64,000 bases of DNA, from positions 62,001 to 126,000 of the forward strand of contig JBDWMA010000054.1 of assembly GCA_039972875.1 (NCBI GenBank), in the 5' to 3' direction. The position numbers were made by a program, and so were the translations under genes. Below are positions 8,497 through 17,517 of the stretch, piece after piece; the stretch's first letter is position 1, and the number at the start of each line of letters is the position of its first letter. Below the pieces are notes generated by a model. It did not search any database. It was not told where the DNA came from and saw nothing but the letters and a program-made list of their open reading frames with translations. This DNA comes from Pseudoruegeria sp039972875. GTDB lineage: Bacteria; Pseudomonadota; Alphaproteobacteria; Rhodobacterales; Rhodobacteraceae.

Positions 8497-9915
8497 ATGA
8501 CTGACACATCTATAGGAACGCCGGAGCAACTCCGCGATCCGAATTATACACCCCCATTGGCAAAAGCCATTCCATTGGGGATACAACACGTCTTGGCCAT
8601 GTTTGTCTCAAACGTCACGCCCGCGATTATTGTCGCGGGTGCGGCTGGTTTTGGGTTCGGCTCCGGTTCTGCGGACTTTCCAGAACTGCTGTATCTGATC
8701 CAGATGTCAATGTTGTTTGCGGGCGTTGCGACGCTCTTGCAGACGATCACGCTCGGTCCGGTTGGGGCCGCGCTGCCAATCGTACAAGGCACCAGCTTTG
8801 CCTTTTTGCCGATCATGATCCCGCTTGTTGCGGGAAAGGGTGTTGACGGGCTCGCGGCATTGTTCACCGGCGTCATTATTGGGGGGCTGTTTCACGCCTT
8901 TATCGGAACCTTTGTCGGGAAGATCCGTTTTGCTTTGCCGCCTCTTGTCACCGGCTTGGTCGTCACAATGATCGGTTTGGCGTTGGTCAAAGTTGGCATT
9001 CAATATGCAGCAGGCGGTGTGCCCGCTATTGGCACGCCAGAATACGGCAGCTTGTTAAACTGGTCTGCGGCTTTGGTCGTGATTATTGTCACTTTAGGCT
9101 TAAAATTCTTTACCAAAGGCATGCTGTCGATCTCAGCTGTCTTGCTTGGGTTGATCGTTGGCTACATCTACGCGCTGATGACTGGTATGATCAGCTTTGG
9201 TGGAGATTTCGGGATCATCGCAAGCTGGAACAAGGCTGCGGTTTTCGCTTTGCCTATGCCCTTCAAATACGGATTTGAATTATCTGCAGCAGCCATCATC
9301 GGGTTCTGCTTGATGGCATTCATCTCTGCGATTGAAACCGTTGGCGATGTGTCTGGCATCACCAAGGGCGGCGCCGGTCGAGAGGCCACCGAAAAAGAAA
9401 TCACAGGCGCAACCTATGCCGATGGGTTTGGGTCTGCACTTGCGGGTGTTTTTGGCGGTTTTCCGAATACATCGTTCAGCCAGAACGTTGGACTGATCGC
9501 AATGACCGGTGTCATGAGCCGCCATGTGGTAACCTGCGGCGCCTTGTTCCTGATCCTTTGCGGGCTAGTTCCCAAAGTGGGTGCGATCATTCGGACTGTC
9601 CCAATTGAAGTCCTTGGTGGGGGCGTTATCGTGATGTTTGGCATGGTGGTTGCGGCAGGTATGTCGATGCTTGCTGATGTCAACTGGGATCGCCGGAATA
9701 TGGTGATTTTCGCGATTGCCATTTCGGTTGGCCTTGGCCTGCAACTTGAACCCGGCGCGGTTCAACATTTGCCAGACACAGCGCGAATCCTGATGACCTC
9801 GGGCCTGCTGCCAGCAGCCCTTATCGCCATCGTACTGAACCTCGTATTACCAACTCCAATTGATGAGACTCAGACAGAAGAAATTTCCGGCGGAATGGCC
9901 GGTAAAGCCGAATAA
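8497..9915 (+). CDS. NCS2 family purine permease (xanthine/urate type)
   Basis: A 472-residue membrane protein of the nucleobase:cation symporter 2 family with about 14 hydrophobic segments. Typical elements are QHVLAMFVSNVTPAIIVAGAAG near residue 30, LPIVQGTSFAFLP, the ETVGDVSGITKGG motif with the substrate Glu, and NTSFSQNVGLIAMTGV. The last motif (QNVG) is the NCS2 signature. Its position 90 bases after allA marks it as the importer for the island, probably for urate or xanthine. A TATAAT at 8477-8482 may give it its own promoter. Confidence 0.92.
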   Translation: MTDTSIGTPEQLRDPNYTPPLAKAIPLGIQHVLAMFVSNVTPAIIVAGAAGFGFGSGSADFPELLYLIQMSMLFAGVATLLQTITLGPVGAALPIVQGTSFAFLPIMIPLVAGKGVDGLAALFTGVIIGGLFHAFIGTFVGKIRFALPPLVTGLVVTMIGLALVKVGIQYAAGGVPAIGTPEYGSLLNWSAALVVIIVTLGLKFFTKGMLSISAVLLGLIVGYIYALMTGMISFGGDFGIIASWNKAAVFALPMPFKYGFELSAAAIIGFCLMAFISAIETVGDVSGITKGGAGREATEKEITGATYADGFGSALAGVFGGFPNTSFSQNVGLIAMTGVMSRHVVTCGALFLILCGLVPKVGAIIRTVPIEVLGGGVIVMFGMVVAAGMSMLADVNWDRRNMVIFAIAISVGLGLQLEPGAVQHLPDTARILMTSGLLPAALIAIVLNLVLPTPIDETQTEEISGGMAGKAE

Positions 9916-9924
9916 ATCGAATTG

Positions 9925-9951
9925 GCCCGCCTCTTAAACATGGGGGCGGGC
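9925..9951 (+). terminator. hairpin after the NCS2 permease gene
   Basis: GCCCGCC (9925-9931) pairs perfectly with GGCGGGC (9945-9951), followed by TGATTTAAT. The stem is strong but the T-run is weak, so this is a possible intrinsic terminator of the urate operon. Confidence 0.5.
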
Positions 9952-10009
9952 TGATTTAATGAGATTAAATTTGCTACACGGTTTCGGATCACGACCTTAA
10001 ACTGATCCT

Positions 10010-11005
10010 ATGAACACGGTCAACCTCAACATGTCGACCACCACGCAAACAAGCGCGCCGTCTCATACGCTCTTGAACCGATCAGCATGGACATTGCGCT
10101 GGCGGGACAGACGGCAAAGCAAAGAATTAGCCGAACAAATTTGCTCAAATGCCGATGCCGCCTCTCATGCCGATCCCTCTCATATTGGTCTCGCGCTGCG
10201 CACTTTGGCTTGGCATCTCAATTGGACGGGACGTAGCCATGACTCCATTGCCCTTGCGCAAAAGGCTGATCGCGCCTTGATAGAGGCTCACTCTCAAACC
10301 GCACGAATAGATATTTATACTACCCTAAGCAGCCTCTTTCTCAGCCAAGAAAAACCTAAGCAGGCCCACCAGTGCCATGAGATAGCTGTCTCTCTCTTGT
10401 CAGAACAGACGCCAGATGACACCCATGCTTGCCATCTGGCCAGCCACGCAATTCTGTTGTTTTCAGAAAACAACAGAAATGGCGCATTGGATAAACTGTA
10501 TGAGGCCAGAACACGGGCACATGGTCCCGAAGTGGCGCTTATTCAAACCTATATCGCAAACGCCTATTGTCAGGGGCAAAACACAGACCTTGCGCTTGAG
10601 GCGGCCGAATTCGCGCATGCATTGGCACGCCATCACCGCAATGAGGTTGTCCAACCCTATATTCAGAATGTCCTTGGGAAATCCTGGCTGCAGTCCCAGA
10701 ACCTGAAAGAGGCTGAAACTGCACTGCGCAAAGGGATGAGACTTGCAGACCATGACGGAGACCAGCGCGCCAAATGCCATTTGCTGCAGTCTCAAGGACT
10801 ATTGGCGCTAAAACAGGGCCGCAATTCACTGGCCTTGCGGCGTTTAAAACAGGGGAAACGATTGGCTGTTTCCTTGAATTACCCACATTGGCAAATTCAA
10901 TTTCTCAAACTGTTGGGAAGTGAGCACGAAAAACTTGGTGAAGATCGCAGTGCTATGCTCGCTTATAAGGAAATCCTGCGTATAAAACGACTGCTTTGCG
11001 ACTAG
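10010..11005 (+). CDS. tetratricopeptide-repeat-like protein of unknown function
   Basis: A 331-residue soluble protein made mainly of helical pairs. TPR-like units can be seen from about residue 50 on, for example ALRTLAWHLNWTGRSHDSIALAQKA, VLGKSWLQSQNLKEAETALRKG and LLGSEHEKLGEDRSAMLAYKEIL. There is no signal peptide, membrane segment or enzyme domain. The N-terminal 45 residues include a basic stretch (RSAWTLRWRDRRQSKELAEQ). The stop overlaps the stop of the convergent AI-2E gene. It is probably a protein-interaction scaffold; nothing links it to the urate genes except position. Confidence 0.7.
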   Translation: MNTVNLNMSTTTQTSAPSHTLLNRSAWTLRWRDRRQSKELAEQICSNADAASHADPSHIGLALRTLAWHLNWTGRSHDSIALAQKADRALIEAHSQTARIDIYTTLSSLFLSQEKPKQAHQCHEIAVSLLSEQTPDDTHACHLASHAILLFSENNRNGALDKLYEARTRAHGPEVALIQTYIANAYCQGQNTDLALEAAEFAHALARHHRNEVVQPYIQNVLGKSWLQSQNLKEAETALRKGMRLADHDGDQRAKCHLLQSQGLLALKQGRNSLALRRLKQGKRLAVSLNYPHWQIQFLKLLGSEHEKLGEDRSAMLAYKEILRIKRLLCD

Positions 11006-12078
11006 ACCTCGTCGGCCCCCGGCGGGTGGCCGTCTTCGCTCAACAAAACAGCGAAAGCCTGTCCTGATGGGAAAGATCCACAAAGGATCATCAACGTAGA
11101 TGTCAAGGGCACCGACAGGATCGCCCCCGGAATGCCCCACATCACCCCCCAAGCTGCCAAAGAGATCATGATGACAAGTGGGCTTAGATTCAGATGCTTC
11201 CCAAGCAAACGCGGTTCAATGTAATACCCAACGATATTTTGCATAAGGATCAGATAAATCGCCAGAGATACGGTGGTTTCCAATGATTCAAATTGACCAA
11301 CAGAGACAAACACCGGAAGCATCACAGCAATTAAGGATCCAACATAAGGGATATAGTTGAACACCCCAGTCAGGATCGCCCAAAACGCAGCCAATTCGAT
11401 ACCAAATGCCCAAAGGACCGCAAAACAGGCCAGTGCCAAAATCGCATTCACCAGCGTTTTGAGCGCCATGTAGGCGCCGACTTTTCCAACAATCAAATGC
11501 GCAACTGTGCGGGCGCGGCGTTCGGATTCTGGTGTTTTAAAGATCGCTTTGATTTTTGAATCAAAATGACGCGCCTCTAAAAGGAAAAACAAAGCATACA
11601 CAAAGACCAAAAACACATAGGCCAATGAACCACTTATCGCACCAACCCCATAACGGACGACAGACTGGATCTTTAGGGATTCCCCCATGAGGGATTGCAC
11701 CCCCTGCCATGTCACGTCGATTTCAAACCCAAACCGTTCAGCCGTCGAGGTAATCATAGTGCCAAATGCTTGACCGTACCCTGGTGCAACACGCGCCGCC
11801 TGATCCAAATTTCGCGCGATTAACAGCACCAATACCAACAAAAACAGGAATACGATCAGAAACGAAATCGTCATTCTCAGCCAAAAGGGAAACCTCGGTC
11901 CGATAACTGGAAGCCGCGCAGTTGCCTGTGTCACCGATGTCAAAAGAAAGGCCAGAAGTGCCCCTAAAATGATAGGGATTACAATGCCTTCACTGACATT
12001 CAGCATCCATCCCCCTGCAGCTAGGGCAAGAATGACGGTGCAAAAGGTCAAGAGACGGACAGGTATGTTTTCAGTCAT
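11002..12078 (-). CDS. AI-2E family transporter (YdgG/TqsA superfamily membrane protein)
   Basis: A 358-residue membrane protein. The frame is open for 46 more codons upstream, but that part would overlap the divergent gene at 12200, and MTENIPVRLLTFCTVILALAAGG is a normal family N-terminus. About eight hydrophobic helices are seen with the conserved FWAILTGVFNYIPYVGSLIA and the C-terminal LSPLVIMISLAAWGVMWGIPGAILSVPL. The family includes autoinducer-2 exporters and Na+/H+ antiporters, so the substrate is not known. Confidence 0.85.
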   Translation of the reverse strand: MTENIPVRLLTFCTVILALAAGGWMLNVSEGIVIPIILGALLAFLLTSVTQATARLPVIGPRFPFWLRMTISFLIVFLFLLVLVLLIARNLDQAARVAPGYGQAFGTMITSTAERFGFEIDVTWQGVQSLMGESLKIQSVVRYGVGAISGSLAYVFLVFVYALFFLLEARHFDSKIKAIFKTPESERRARTVAHLIVGKVGAYMALKTLVNAILALACFAVLWAFGIELAAFWAILTGVFNYIPYVGSLIAVMLPVFVSVGQFESLETTVSLAIYLILMQNIVGYYIEPRLLGKHLNLSPLVIMISLAAWGVMWGIPGAILSVPLTSTLMILCGSFPSGQAFAVLLSEDGHPPGADEV

Positions 12079-12199
12079 ACCTAGGGCTAGCACAGACACA
12101 CCCGCTGAGAAAGTAAAAGCCCCAATTCGAAAATCGATTGTTTGAGCAGACAATAATGATAACTTAAATCCGAAAAGACTACACCTTGGGGGAGATATC

Positions 12200-12754
12200 A
12201 TGACTGAGACCACCACAGCCGAGCGACCAGTTATCCCTCTGGAAAAACTATATAAACATAAAAATATCCACGTGCTACAAACGGCGATAGCTGGATTGGC
12301 CGGCTTCTCTGCATTGCTCTATCCATTATTTGGAAGTGTGCTGGAAACCACTCTTTTGGGGTGGCTTATGGTGGGCAATGGGGCTGCAATATTTCTGACT
12401 CTGTTTGTCAGCTGGAAACTCCCATTTTTTTGGGTGCGTTGCCTGTCGGTCGTCACCTCTGCGCTCCTTGGATTTTTCACCGTTATTCACCTGTCAGAAG
12501 CCAAAGGCCTCGTGGTCGGGATGCTCGTTGTCTTCCTTGGCCTTGAGGCATTGGCACAGCTGTTTCTGGCCCGGCATGTGTCTAAAGTGGCGTCGAGAAA
12601 TATCCTTTACGCCAGTGCAATGATTGCGCTTATCGTTGCGATGTTCATGAACATCCTTCCGGACCCCACTGCAACGCAAATGGCATTGTGTCTTGGAATC
12701 GCATTGATCTGCGAAGCCTTTGCAATGATGCGCCTCCTCCTCCGCGGTCCTTGA
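12200..12754 (+). CDS. DUF308/HdeD-like membrane protein
   Basis: A 184-residue integral membrane protein with about six hydrophobic helices after a short charged N-terminus (KLYKHKN). The pattern of paired helices with small glycine-rich turns (IAGLAGFSALLYPLFG, LLGWLMVGNGAAIFL, VVGMLVVFLGLEALAQLFLA) is that of HdeD/DUF308 proteins. It is divergent from the AI-2E-like gene, with about 120 bases between the starts. HdeD proteins are linked to acid or membrane stress, but its role here is unknown. Confidence 0.65.
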   Translation: MTETTTAERPVIPLEKLYKHKNIHVLQTAIAGLAGFSALLYPLFGSVLETTLLGWLMVGNGAAIFLTLFVSWKLPFFWVRCLSVVTSALLGFFTVIHLSEAKGLVVGMLVVFLGLEALAQLFLARHVSKVASRNILYASAMIALIVAMFMNILPDPTATQMALCLGIALICEAFAMMRLLLRGP

Positions 12755-13104
12755 CCAACCCCATTGAACCAATCAAGCGGTTTGGCCAAAAACGACAGGG
12801 GGGCACCATTTATTTTGGAAACTGAACCTCGACAGAGACCAGAAACAGCCTATTTCGCGCCTGTTTCTGCCGAAAATCGCTATGTTACGATATGCATGAA
12901 CCTTACAGGTTATAATTTTCAGAATTTATTTAGTATCTTCCAGCCTAGCCCGAATAAAATATTTTTATATATTTCAAATAGATACATCTACCTTGCCCTT
13001 TTCTTTGTGTCCCTGCATCTTTCAAAGTGATCCATTCATGAAATTTTCTTTGACTTTTTCACACATTCGTATGAAATTTTTAAAAAAAATTTCACGGAGC
13101 TAAC
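12755..13104. other. AT-rich intergenic region before the XRE regulator
   Basis: No convincing gene is seen here; an 88-codon open frame over it has low-complexity composition. It holds a 9-bp perfect hairpin (CAGAAACAG 12840-12848, CTGTTTCTG 12861-12869) without a T-run, a strongly AT-rich stretch from about 12900, and TGAAATTTT repeats at 13039 and 13072 next to the XRE start. Confidence 0.6.
13072..13094. promoter_or_regulatory. palindrome before the XRE-cupin regulator gene, possible autoregulatory operator
   Basis: TGAAATTTTT and AAAAATTTCA form an inverted repeat ending 10 bases before the ATG at 13105. A further direct copy of TGAAATTTT starts at 13039. Placement against the start codon suggests self-repression, which is an inference. 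Confidence 0.45.
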
Positions 13105-13671
13105 ATGTCTTTTGATTCTCAGTCACCCTCACTGGGCGCAGATTTGCGAGCATTGCGCAAAGCACGCAAGATTACCCTTGAGGTTTTGGCAGAGGTTCTA
13201 GGGAAATCAGTGGGCTGGCTTAGCCAGGTTGAACGGGGTATTTCAGAACCAAGTTATGACGAGCTAAAGGCCCTCGCCGCTCATTATGAAGTGCCTTTAT
13301 CAATGCTTTTTGGGCAGGCCATAGCGCCAGTTCATGAATTGGGTCGGGTTGTTCGCAAAGACGCACGGCGCAAAGTCGGGAACACTCAGGCCAGCCTCGT
13401 AGAGGAACTGCTTTCTCCGGATTTGACAGATAGTTTTGAAGTCATTCATTCAACGTTCCAGCCGGGCTCCAAAAGCGATGCCCCCATCACCCGTCCAACC
13501 CAAGAGGTCGGCTATCTGATTTCTGGCCAGCTAAACATCTGGCTGGATGAGCAGGAATTTCTCATCACTCCCGGCGACAGCTTTCGCATTCGCAAACAGA
13601 CATTGCGCTGGGAAAACCCTTTTGACATTGCAGCAGTGGCCATCTGGGTCATTTCCCCGCCCGTTTACTGA
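13105..13671 (+). CDS. XRE family regulator with C-terminal cupin domain
   Basis: A 188-residue regulator with an N-terminal Xre helix-turn-helix (about residues 14-68: LRALRKARKITLEVLAEVLG, then VGWLSQVERGISEPSYDELK) and a C-terminal cupin (about 110-185: QEVGYLISGQLNIWLDEQEF, then PGDSFRIRKQTLRWENP). The PuuR-type architecture usually senses a small metabolite. It lies 25 bases before the first demethylase gene on the same strand, so it is probably the local regulator of that operon and binds an intermediate such as a methylated amine or amino acid. Confidence 0.9.
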   Translation: MSFDSQSPSLGADLRALRKARKITLEVLAEVLGKSVGWLSQVERGISEPSYDELKALAAHYEVPLSMLFGQAIAPVHELGRVVRKDARRKVGNTQASLVEELLSPDLTDSFEVIHSTFQPGSKSDAPITRPTQEVGYLISGQLNIWLDEQEFLITPGDSFRIRKQTLRWENPFDIAAVAIWVISPPVY

Positions 13672-13696
13672 AGACGACCAACTAGAGGAGCCGATC

Positions 13697-16147
13697 ATGG
13701 CAGAGTTTCCCACCACAGCGCGCGTTGTTATCATCGGCGGCGGAGCCGTTGGCGCCAGCAGCCTCTATCATTTGGCCAAAGCCGGATGGACTGATTGCGT
13801 CTTGCTCGAAAAGAACGAGCTGACGGCAGGGTCCACATGGCACGCGGCAGGCAACATTCCGACGTTTTCCAACAGTTGGGCTATTATGAATCTGCAGCGA
13901 TATTCCACCGATCTCTATAGGACCATCGGCGATGATGTGAATTATCCAATCAATTACGCTGTTACCGGTTCTGTACGATTGGCCCATTCCAAAGAGCGGA
14001 TGCAAGAATTTGAGCGCGCTCGCGGCATGGGTATATCGCAAGGCATGGACGTGGAAATGATGAGCGTTCAAGACCTTAAAGATGCGTATCCGTTCATGGA
14101 AACTCATGATCTTGCAGGCGGCTTTTGGGATCCGATGGATGGCGACATGGATCCATCCCAGATAACCCAAGCCTACGCAAAAGGCGCACGCGATATGGGG
14201 GCTAAAATTCTGCGTTTCACCCCAGCCACGGGGGTACGCCGCGAGAATGGCGAATGGGTCGTGGAAACGGAAAAGGGAGAAATTCGCTGCGAATATGTCG
14301 TCAATGCCGCGGGTTATTACGCCCAGCGCGTAGGGGAATGGTTTAAACCCTATGGCGGACGCACGGTCCCTATGATGGTGATGAGCCACCAGTATATGTT
14401 GACCGATGAAATACCAGAAATCGCAGAATGGACCAAAGACAACGGAAAAAAACTTCCGCTGCTACGCGATGTGGATTCGTCCTATTATTTACGTCAGGAG
14501 AAAACCGGCCTGAACCTTGGCCCTTATGAACGGAACTGTAAGGCGCATTGGGTGACGCCTGATGATCCAATGCCTGATGATTTCAGCTTTCAACTCTATC
14601 CTGATGATCTGGAACGCCTTGAATGGTATATTGAGGACGCCATGGCGCGGGTGCCATTGTTAGGTCAAACGGGCATCAACAAAGTGATCAACGGCCCCAT
14701 TCCCTATGCGCCAGATGGATTGCCACTGATCGGGCCAATGCCCGGTGTCCCCAACGCGTTTGAGGCCTGCGTCTTTACATTTGGTATCGCCCAATCCGGG
14801 GGGGCCGGCAAAGTATTGGCTGAATGGATCACCGAAGGTCAGACCGAATGGGATATGTGGGCCGTCGATCCTCGACGATACACCGATTACACCGACAATG
14901 ATTACTGCATTCAAAAAGGCATGGAGGTCTACGGACACGAATATGCCATCCATTTCCCGCATCATGAATGGCCGGCTGGTCGGAATAAAAAGCTCTCTCC
15001 GAACCACCAAAGCCTGATTGATGCGGGAGCCCAATTGGGTACTTACAACGGTTGGGAGCGGGCCAATTGGTTTGCCAAAGACGGCGATAACACATCCGTA
15101 ACTGCGACCCATACTTTTGAACGTAATGGCCCATGGGAACCGCGTGTTCGCGCGGAATGTGAGGCTGTACGTGATAGCGTCGGCGTCTTGGATCTTCCCG
15201 GATTTTCTCGGTTTAATCTAACGGGCGAAGGGGCTGCAGAATGGTTACGGGGCTTGATTGCCGGTGCCTTGCCCAAAGCCGGCCGGATGACTCTCGGATA
15301 TTTCGCGACACCCCACGGCCGGATCCTGACCGAAATGTCCATTATGCGTCACGCAGAGGATGAATTTACCCTGATCACTGCGGCCGCCGCGCAGTGGCAT
15401 GACCGGGATATGTTAAGGAACGCCCTGCCCAAGGATGGCAGCCTGACGTTGACAGATCACACCGCAGAGTTTTCGACTTTGATCGTTACAGGTCCCAAAT
15501 CCCGTATTATTTTTGAGGCAATCTCTGACGGGGATCTCACCCTTGGTTGGTTATCTTTACAGAAGGCAAACGTCGCTGGAAAACCAGCACGGCTTGCACG
15601 AGTTTCCTTTGCGGGCGAACTTGGCTGGGAAATCCATGCGACAATGGCGGATATGCCAGACATCTATGACGCTGTTTTGAAAGCAGGCGCCACACCCTTC
15701 GGCATGTATGCGCTCGAGAGTCTGCGCCTCGAAAAGGGATACCGCAGTTGGAAGGGCGATCTGTCTACTGACTATTCATTGCTACAAGGCGGATTGGATA
15801 GGTTTATTCGCCTGAACAAACCACACGATTTCCCCGGCAAAGCCGCGCTACTGACAGAACACCAACAAGGTGTGTCCAAACGATTTGCAACACTCACGAT
15901 AGACAGTTCAGACTTTGACGCGCCTTACATGTCCAACATCTGGCTCGGCGACGAAATTGTCGGGGAAACCACCTCGGGTGGGTATGGCTACCGCGTCGAT
16001 GCCTCCATTGCTTTGGCTATGTTGCGCAGCGATTTGCATACACCTGGCATCAAACTAGAGGTCGAGATATTTGGCGTCCGTTACCCAGCAACCGTACACG
16101 CTGATGAACCTCTTTGGGATCCGAAAAACACCCGTATCCGCGCTTAA
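13697..16147 (+). CDS. FAD-dependent oxidoreductase with GcvT domain, dimethylglycine/sarcosine dehydrogenase-like (copy 1)
   Basis: An 816-residue enzyme of the DMGDH/SARDH family. Residues 1 to about 400 are a DAO-type FAD domain with the dinucleotide motif VVIIGGGAVGASS (10-22) and TWHAAG (47-52), whose His is the site of covalent FAD attachment in mammalian DMGDH. From about 430 the FAO and GcvT aminomethyltransferase domains bind tetrahydrofolate and capture the released methyl as methylene-THF. ATG 13697 follows AGAGGAG; the longer frame overlaps the regulator gene. Only 12 bases separate it from the methyltransferase gene. The exact N-methyl substrate is unknown. Confidence 0.9.
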   Translation: MAEFPTTARVVIIGGGAVGASSLYHLAKAGWTDCVLLEKNELTAGSTWHAAGNIPTFSNSWAIMNLQRYSTDLYRTIGDDVNYPINYAVTGSVRLAHSKERMQEFERARGMGISQGMDVEMMSVQDLKDAYPFMETHDLAGGFWDPMDGDMDPSQITQAYAKGARDMGAKILRFTPATGVRRENGEWVVETEKGEIRCEYVVNAAGYYAQRVGEWFKPYGGRTVPMMVMSHQYMLTDEIPEIAEWTKDNGKKLPLLRDVDSSYYLRQEKTGLNLGPYERNCKAHWVTPDDPMPDDFSFQLYPDDLERLEWYIEDAMARVPLLGQTGINKVINGPIPYAPDGLPLIGPMPGVPNAFEACVFTFGIAQSGGAGKVLAEWITEGQTEWDMWAVDPRRYTDYTDNDYCIQKGMEVYGHEYAIHFPHHEWPAGRNKKLSPNHQSLIDAGAQLGTYNGWERANWFAKDGDNTSVTATHTFERNGPWEPRVRAECEAVRDSVGVLDLPGFSRFNLTGEGAAEWLRGLIAGALPKAGRMTLGYFATPHGRILTEMSIMRHAEDEFTLITAAAAQWHDRDMLRNALPKDGSLTLTDHTAEFSTLIVTGPKSRIIFEAISDGDLTLGWLSLQKANVAGKPARLARVSFAGELGWEIHATMADMPDIYDAVLKAGATPFGMYALESLRLEKGYRSWKGDLSTDYSLLQGGLDRFIRLNKPHDFPGKAALLTEHQQGVSKRFATLTIDSSDFDAPYMSNIWLGDEIVGETTSGGYGYRVDASIALAMLRSDLHTPGIKLEVEIFGVRYPATVHADEPLWDPKNTRIRA

Positions 16148-16159
16148 AGGAAAGCAGTT

Positions 16160-17062
16160 ATGTCACAAATTTTGCTAAAGGATGGGGGCACTGGACAAGA
16201 ACTCCTGAAACGCTCCTCAATGCCACCACACCCTTTGTGGTCAGCGAAAGTCATGATGGAGGAACCTGAAGTCGTTCAGAGAGTCCACGAGGATTTTTTG
16301 CGCGCCGGAGCCAGTGTACTGACATTAAACACCTATTCCGCAACGCCAGAACGGCTGGAACGTGAAGGCGCGGCAGAGATGTATATACCGTTGGTATCTC
16401 GTGCCATAGATCTGGGGAATGCGGCCCGCGATGCCGTCGGAACAGGGGCTCAATTGGCTGGATGCTTGCCGCCCTTGCACGGATCGTATCGCCCGGACAT
16501 GCAGATCAGCCCCGCAGAACTCCTGCCACTATACCAAGAGATAGTCGAACATCAAGCCGAGGCATGTGATCTGTTTCTATGTGAAACCCTGTCGTCGATC
16601 ACAGAAATCATTGCCGCCACACAGGCGGCTGTAGAAACGGGCAAACCCACTTGGGTCGCGATTTCTGTGGCAGACGACAACAGCGCAAACCTGCGATCCG
16701 GGGAGGCATTAATCGATGCCTTAGAAGCGATTGAAGGAATGGGACAGGCCGGTGTGATGCTGAACTGTTCCAAACCTGAGGCTGTAGATGCAAATCTAGA
16801 GGCATTGGCAACGACCGGAACGCCGTTTGGGGCCTATGCAAATGGATTCACAGGCATCGACGCATTGACAATTGGCGGTACGGTGGATGGGTTGAACGCT
16901 CGGCTCGATTTGACACCAAATGCCTATGCAGATTTTGCGTTGGGATGGGTCCATTCCGGTGCCAAATTTGTTGGCGGATGCTGCGAGGTTGGTCCCACAC
17001 ATATCACCGAATTAGCGCGACAATTGCGAATTGCGGGCCACACCATCACAAGGGATCTATGA
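16160..17062 (+). CDS. homocysteine S-methyltransferase family protein
   Basis: A 300-residue zinc-dependent methyltransferase of the Hcy-binding family (betaine- or S-methylmethionine-homocysteine methyltransferase type). The N-terminus KDGGTGQELLKR is typical. The three zinc-binding cysteines are C203 in LNCSK and C274-C275 in VGGCCEVGPTHI. It would transfer a methyl group from a methylated donor to homocysteine. Placed between two demethylase genes, it may remove the first methyl of a betaine, leaving a dimethyl compound for the FAD enzymes. This is an inference from order. Its stop overlaps the start of the next gene. Confidence 0.9.
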   Translation: MSQILLKDGGTGQELLKRSSMPPHPLWSAKVMMEEPEVVQRVHEDFLRAGASVLTLNTYSATPERLEREGAAEMYIPLVSRAIDLGNAARDAVGTGAQLAGCLPPLHGSYRPDMQISPAELLPLYQEIVEHQAEACDLFLCETLSSITEIIAATQAAVETGKPTWVAISVADDNSANLRSGEALIDALEAIEGMGQAGVMLNCSKPEAVDANLEALATTGTPFGAYANGFTGIDALTIGGTVDGLNARLDLTPNAYADFALGWVHSGAKFVGGCCEVGPTHITELARQLRIAGHTITRDL

Positions 17063-17517
17063 TGCTTGATCATTTTGCAAAAGACCTCATTGCAACCTTT
17101 CCATTGGGATTTGTCGCAACGATCACCCCAGGTGGCCACCCAAGTCTGTCACCAAAAGGTACCTTTTTAGTGTTGGACGACAAAACCATTGCCTTTGGAG
17201 AGATCCGTTCCCCCCAGACCTTAAGTCATCTGTCGATCAACCCAGAGGTTGAGGTTAATTTCATCGATCAATGGAAACGCAAAGGCCTTCGGGTTCGCGG
17301 CTCCACTCAAACGCTGCGCCGCGGCACCGCACCTTTTGAGGACTTGATCCCGCAATGGCAAAACCAATGGGGCGACTTAGCGAACCGGATCAACGCATTG
17401 GTGATCATCAATGTTTCATCTGCCAGCCAGATGACGACACCACCCTATGACGATGGCGTGTCCGAAGAGGAAATGATCGCGCTTTACAAAGCCAAATATG
17501 TGGAGATCTACCCATGA
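17059..17517 (+). CDS. pyridoxamine 5'-phosphate oxidase-like flavin-binding protein
   Basis: A 152-residue split-barrel protein of the PPOX family. FVATITPGGHPSLSPKGTF and FGEIRSPQTLSHLSINP are the typical strands that carry FMN or a related cofactor. Two adjacent ATG codons (17059 and 17062) fit; the first overlaps the stop of the methyltransferase gene. The last bases overlap the ATG of the next gene, so it is firmly inside the operon. True pyridoxamine oxidase activity is unlikely given its size and context; it may be an accessory oxidase or reductase. Confidence 0.85.
   Translation: MMLDHFAKDLIATFPLGFVATITPGGHPSLSPKGTFLVLDDKTIAFGEIRSPQTLSHLSINPEVEVNFIDQWKRKGLRVRGSTQTLRRGTAPFEDLIPQWQNQWGDLANRINALVIINVSSASQMTTPPYDDGVSEEEMIALYKAKYVEIYP

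Noticed and set aside
12764..13030. 88-codon open frame after the HdeD-like gene
   Set aside because: It covers an AT-rich tract, with a low-complexity Phe/Ile/Tyr-rich C-terminus and no ribosome site or family-like motif.
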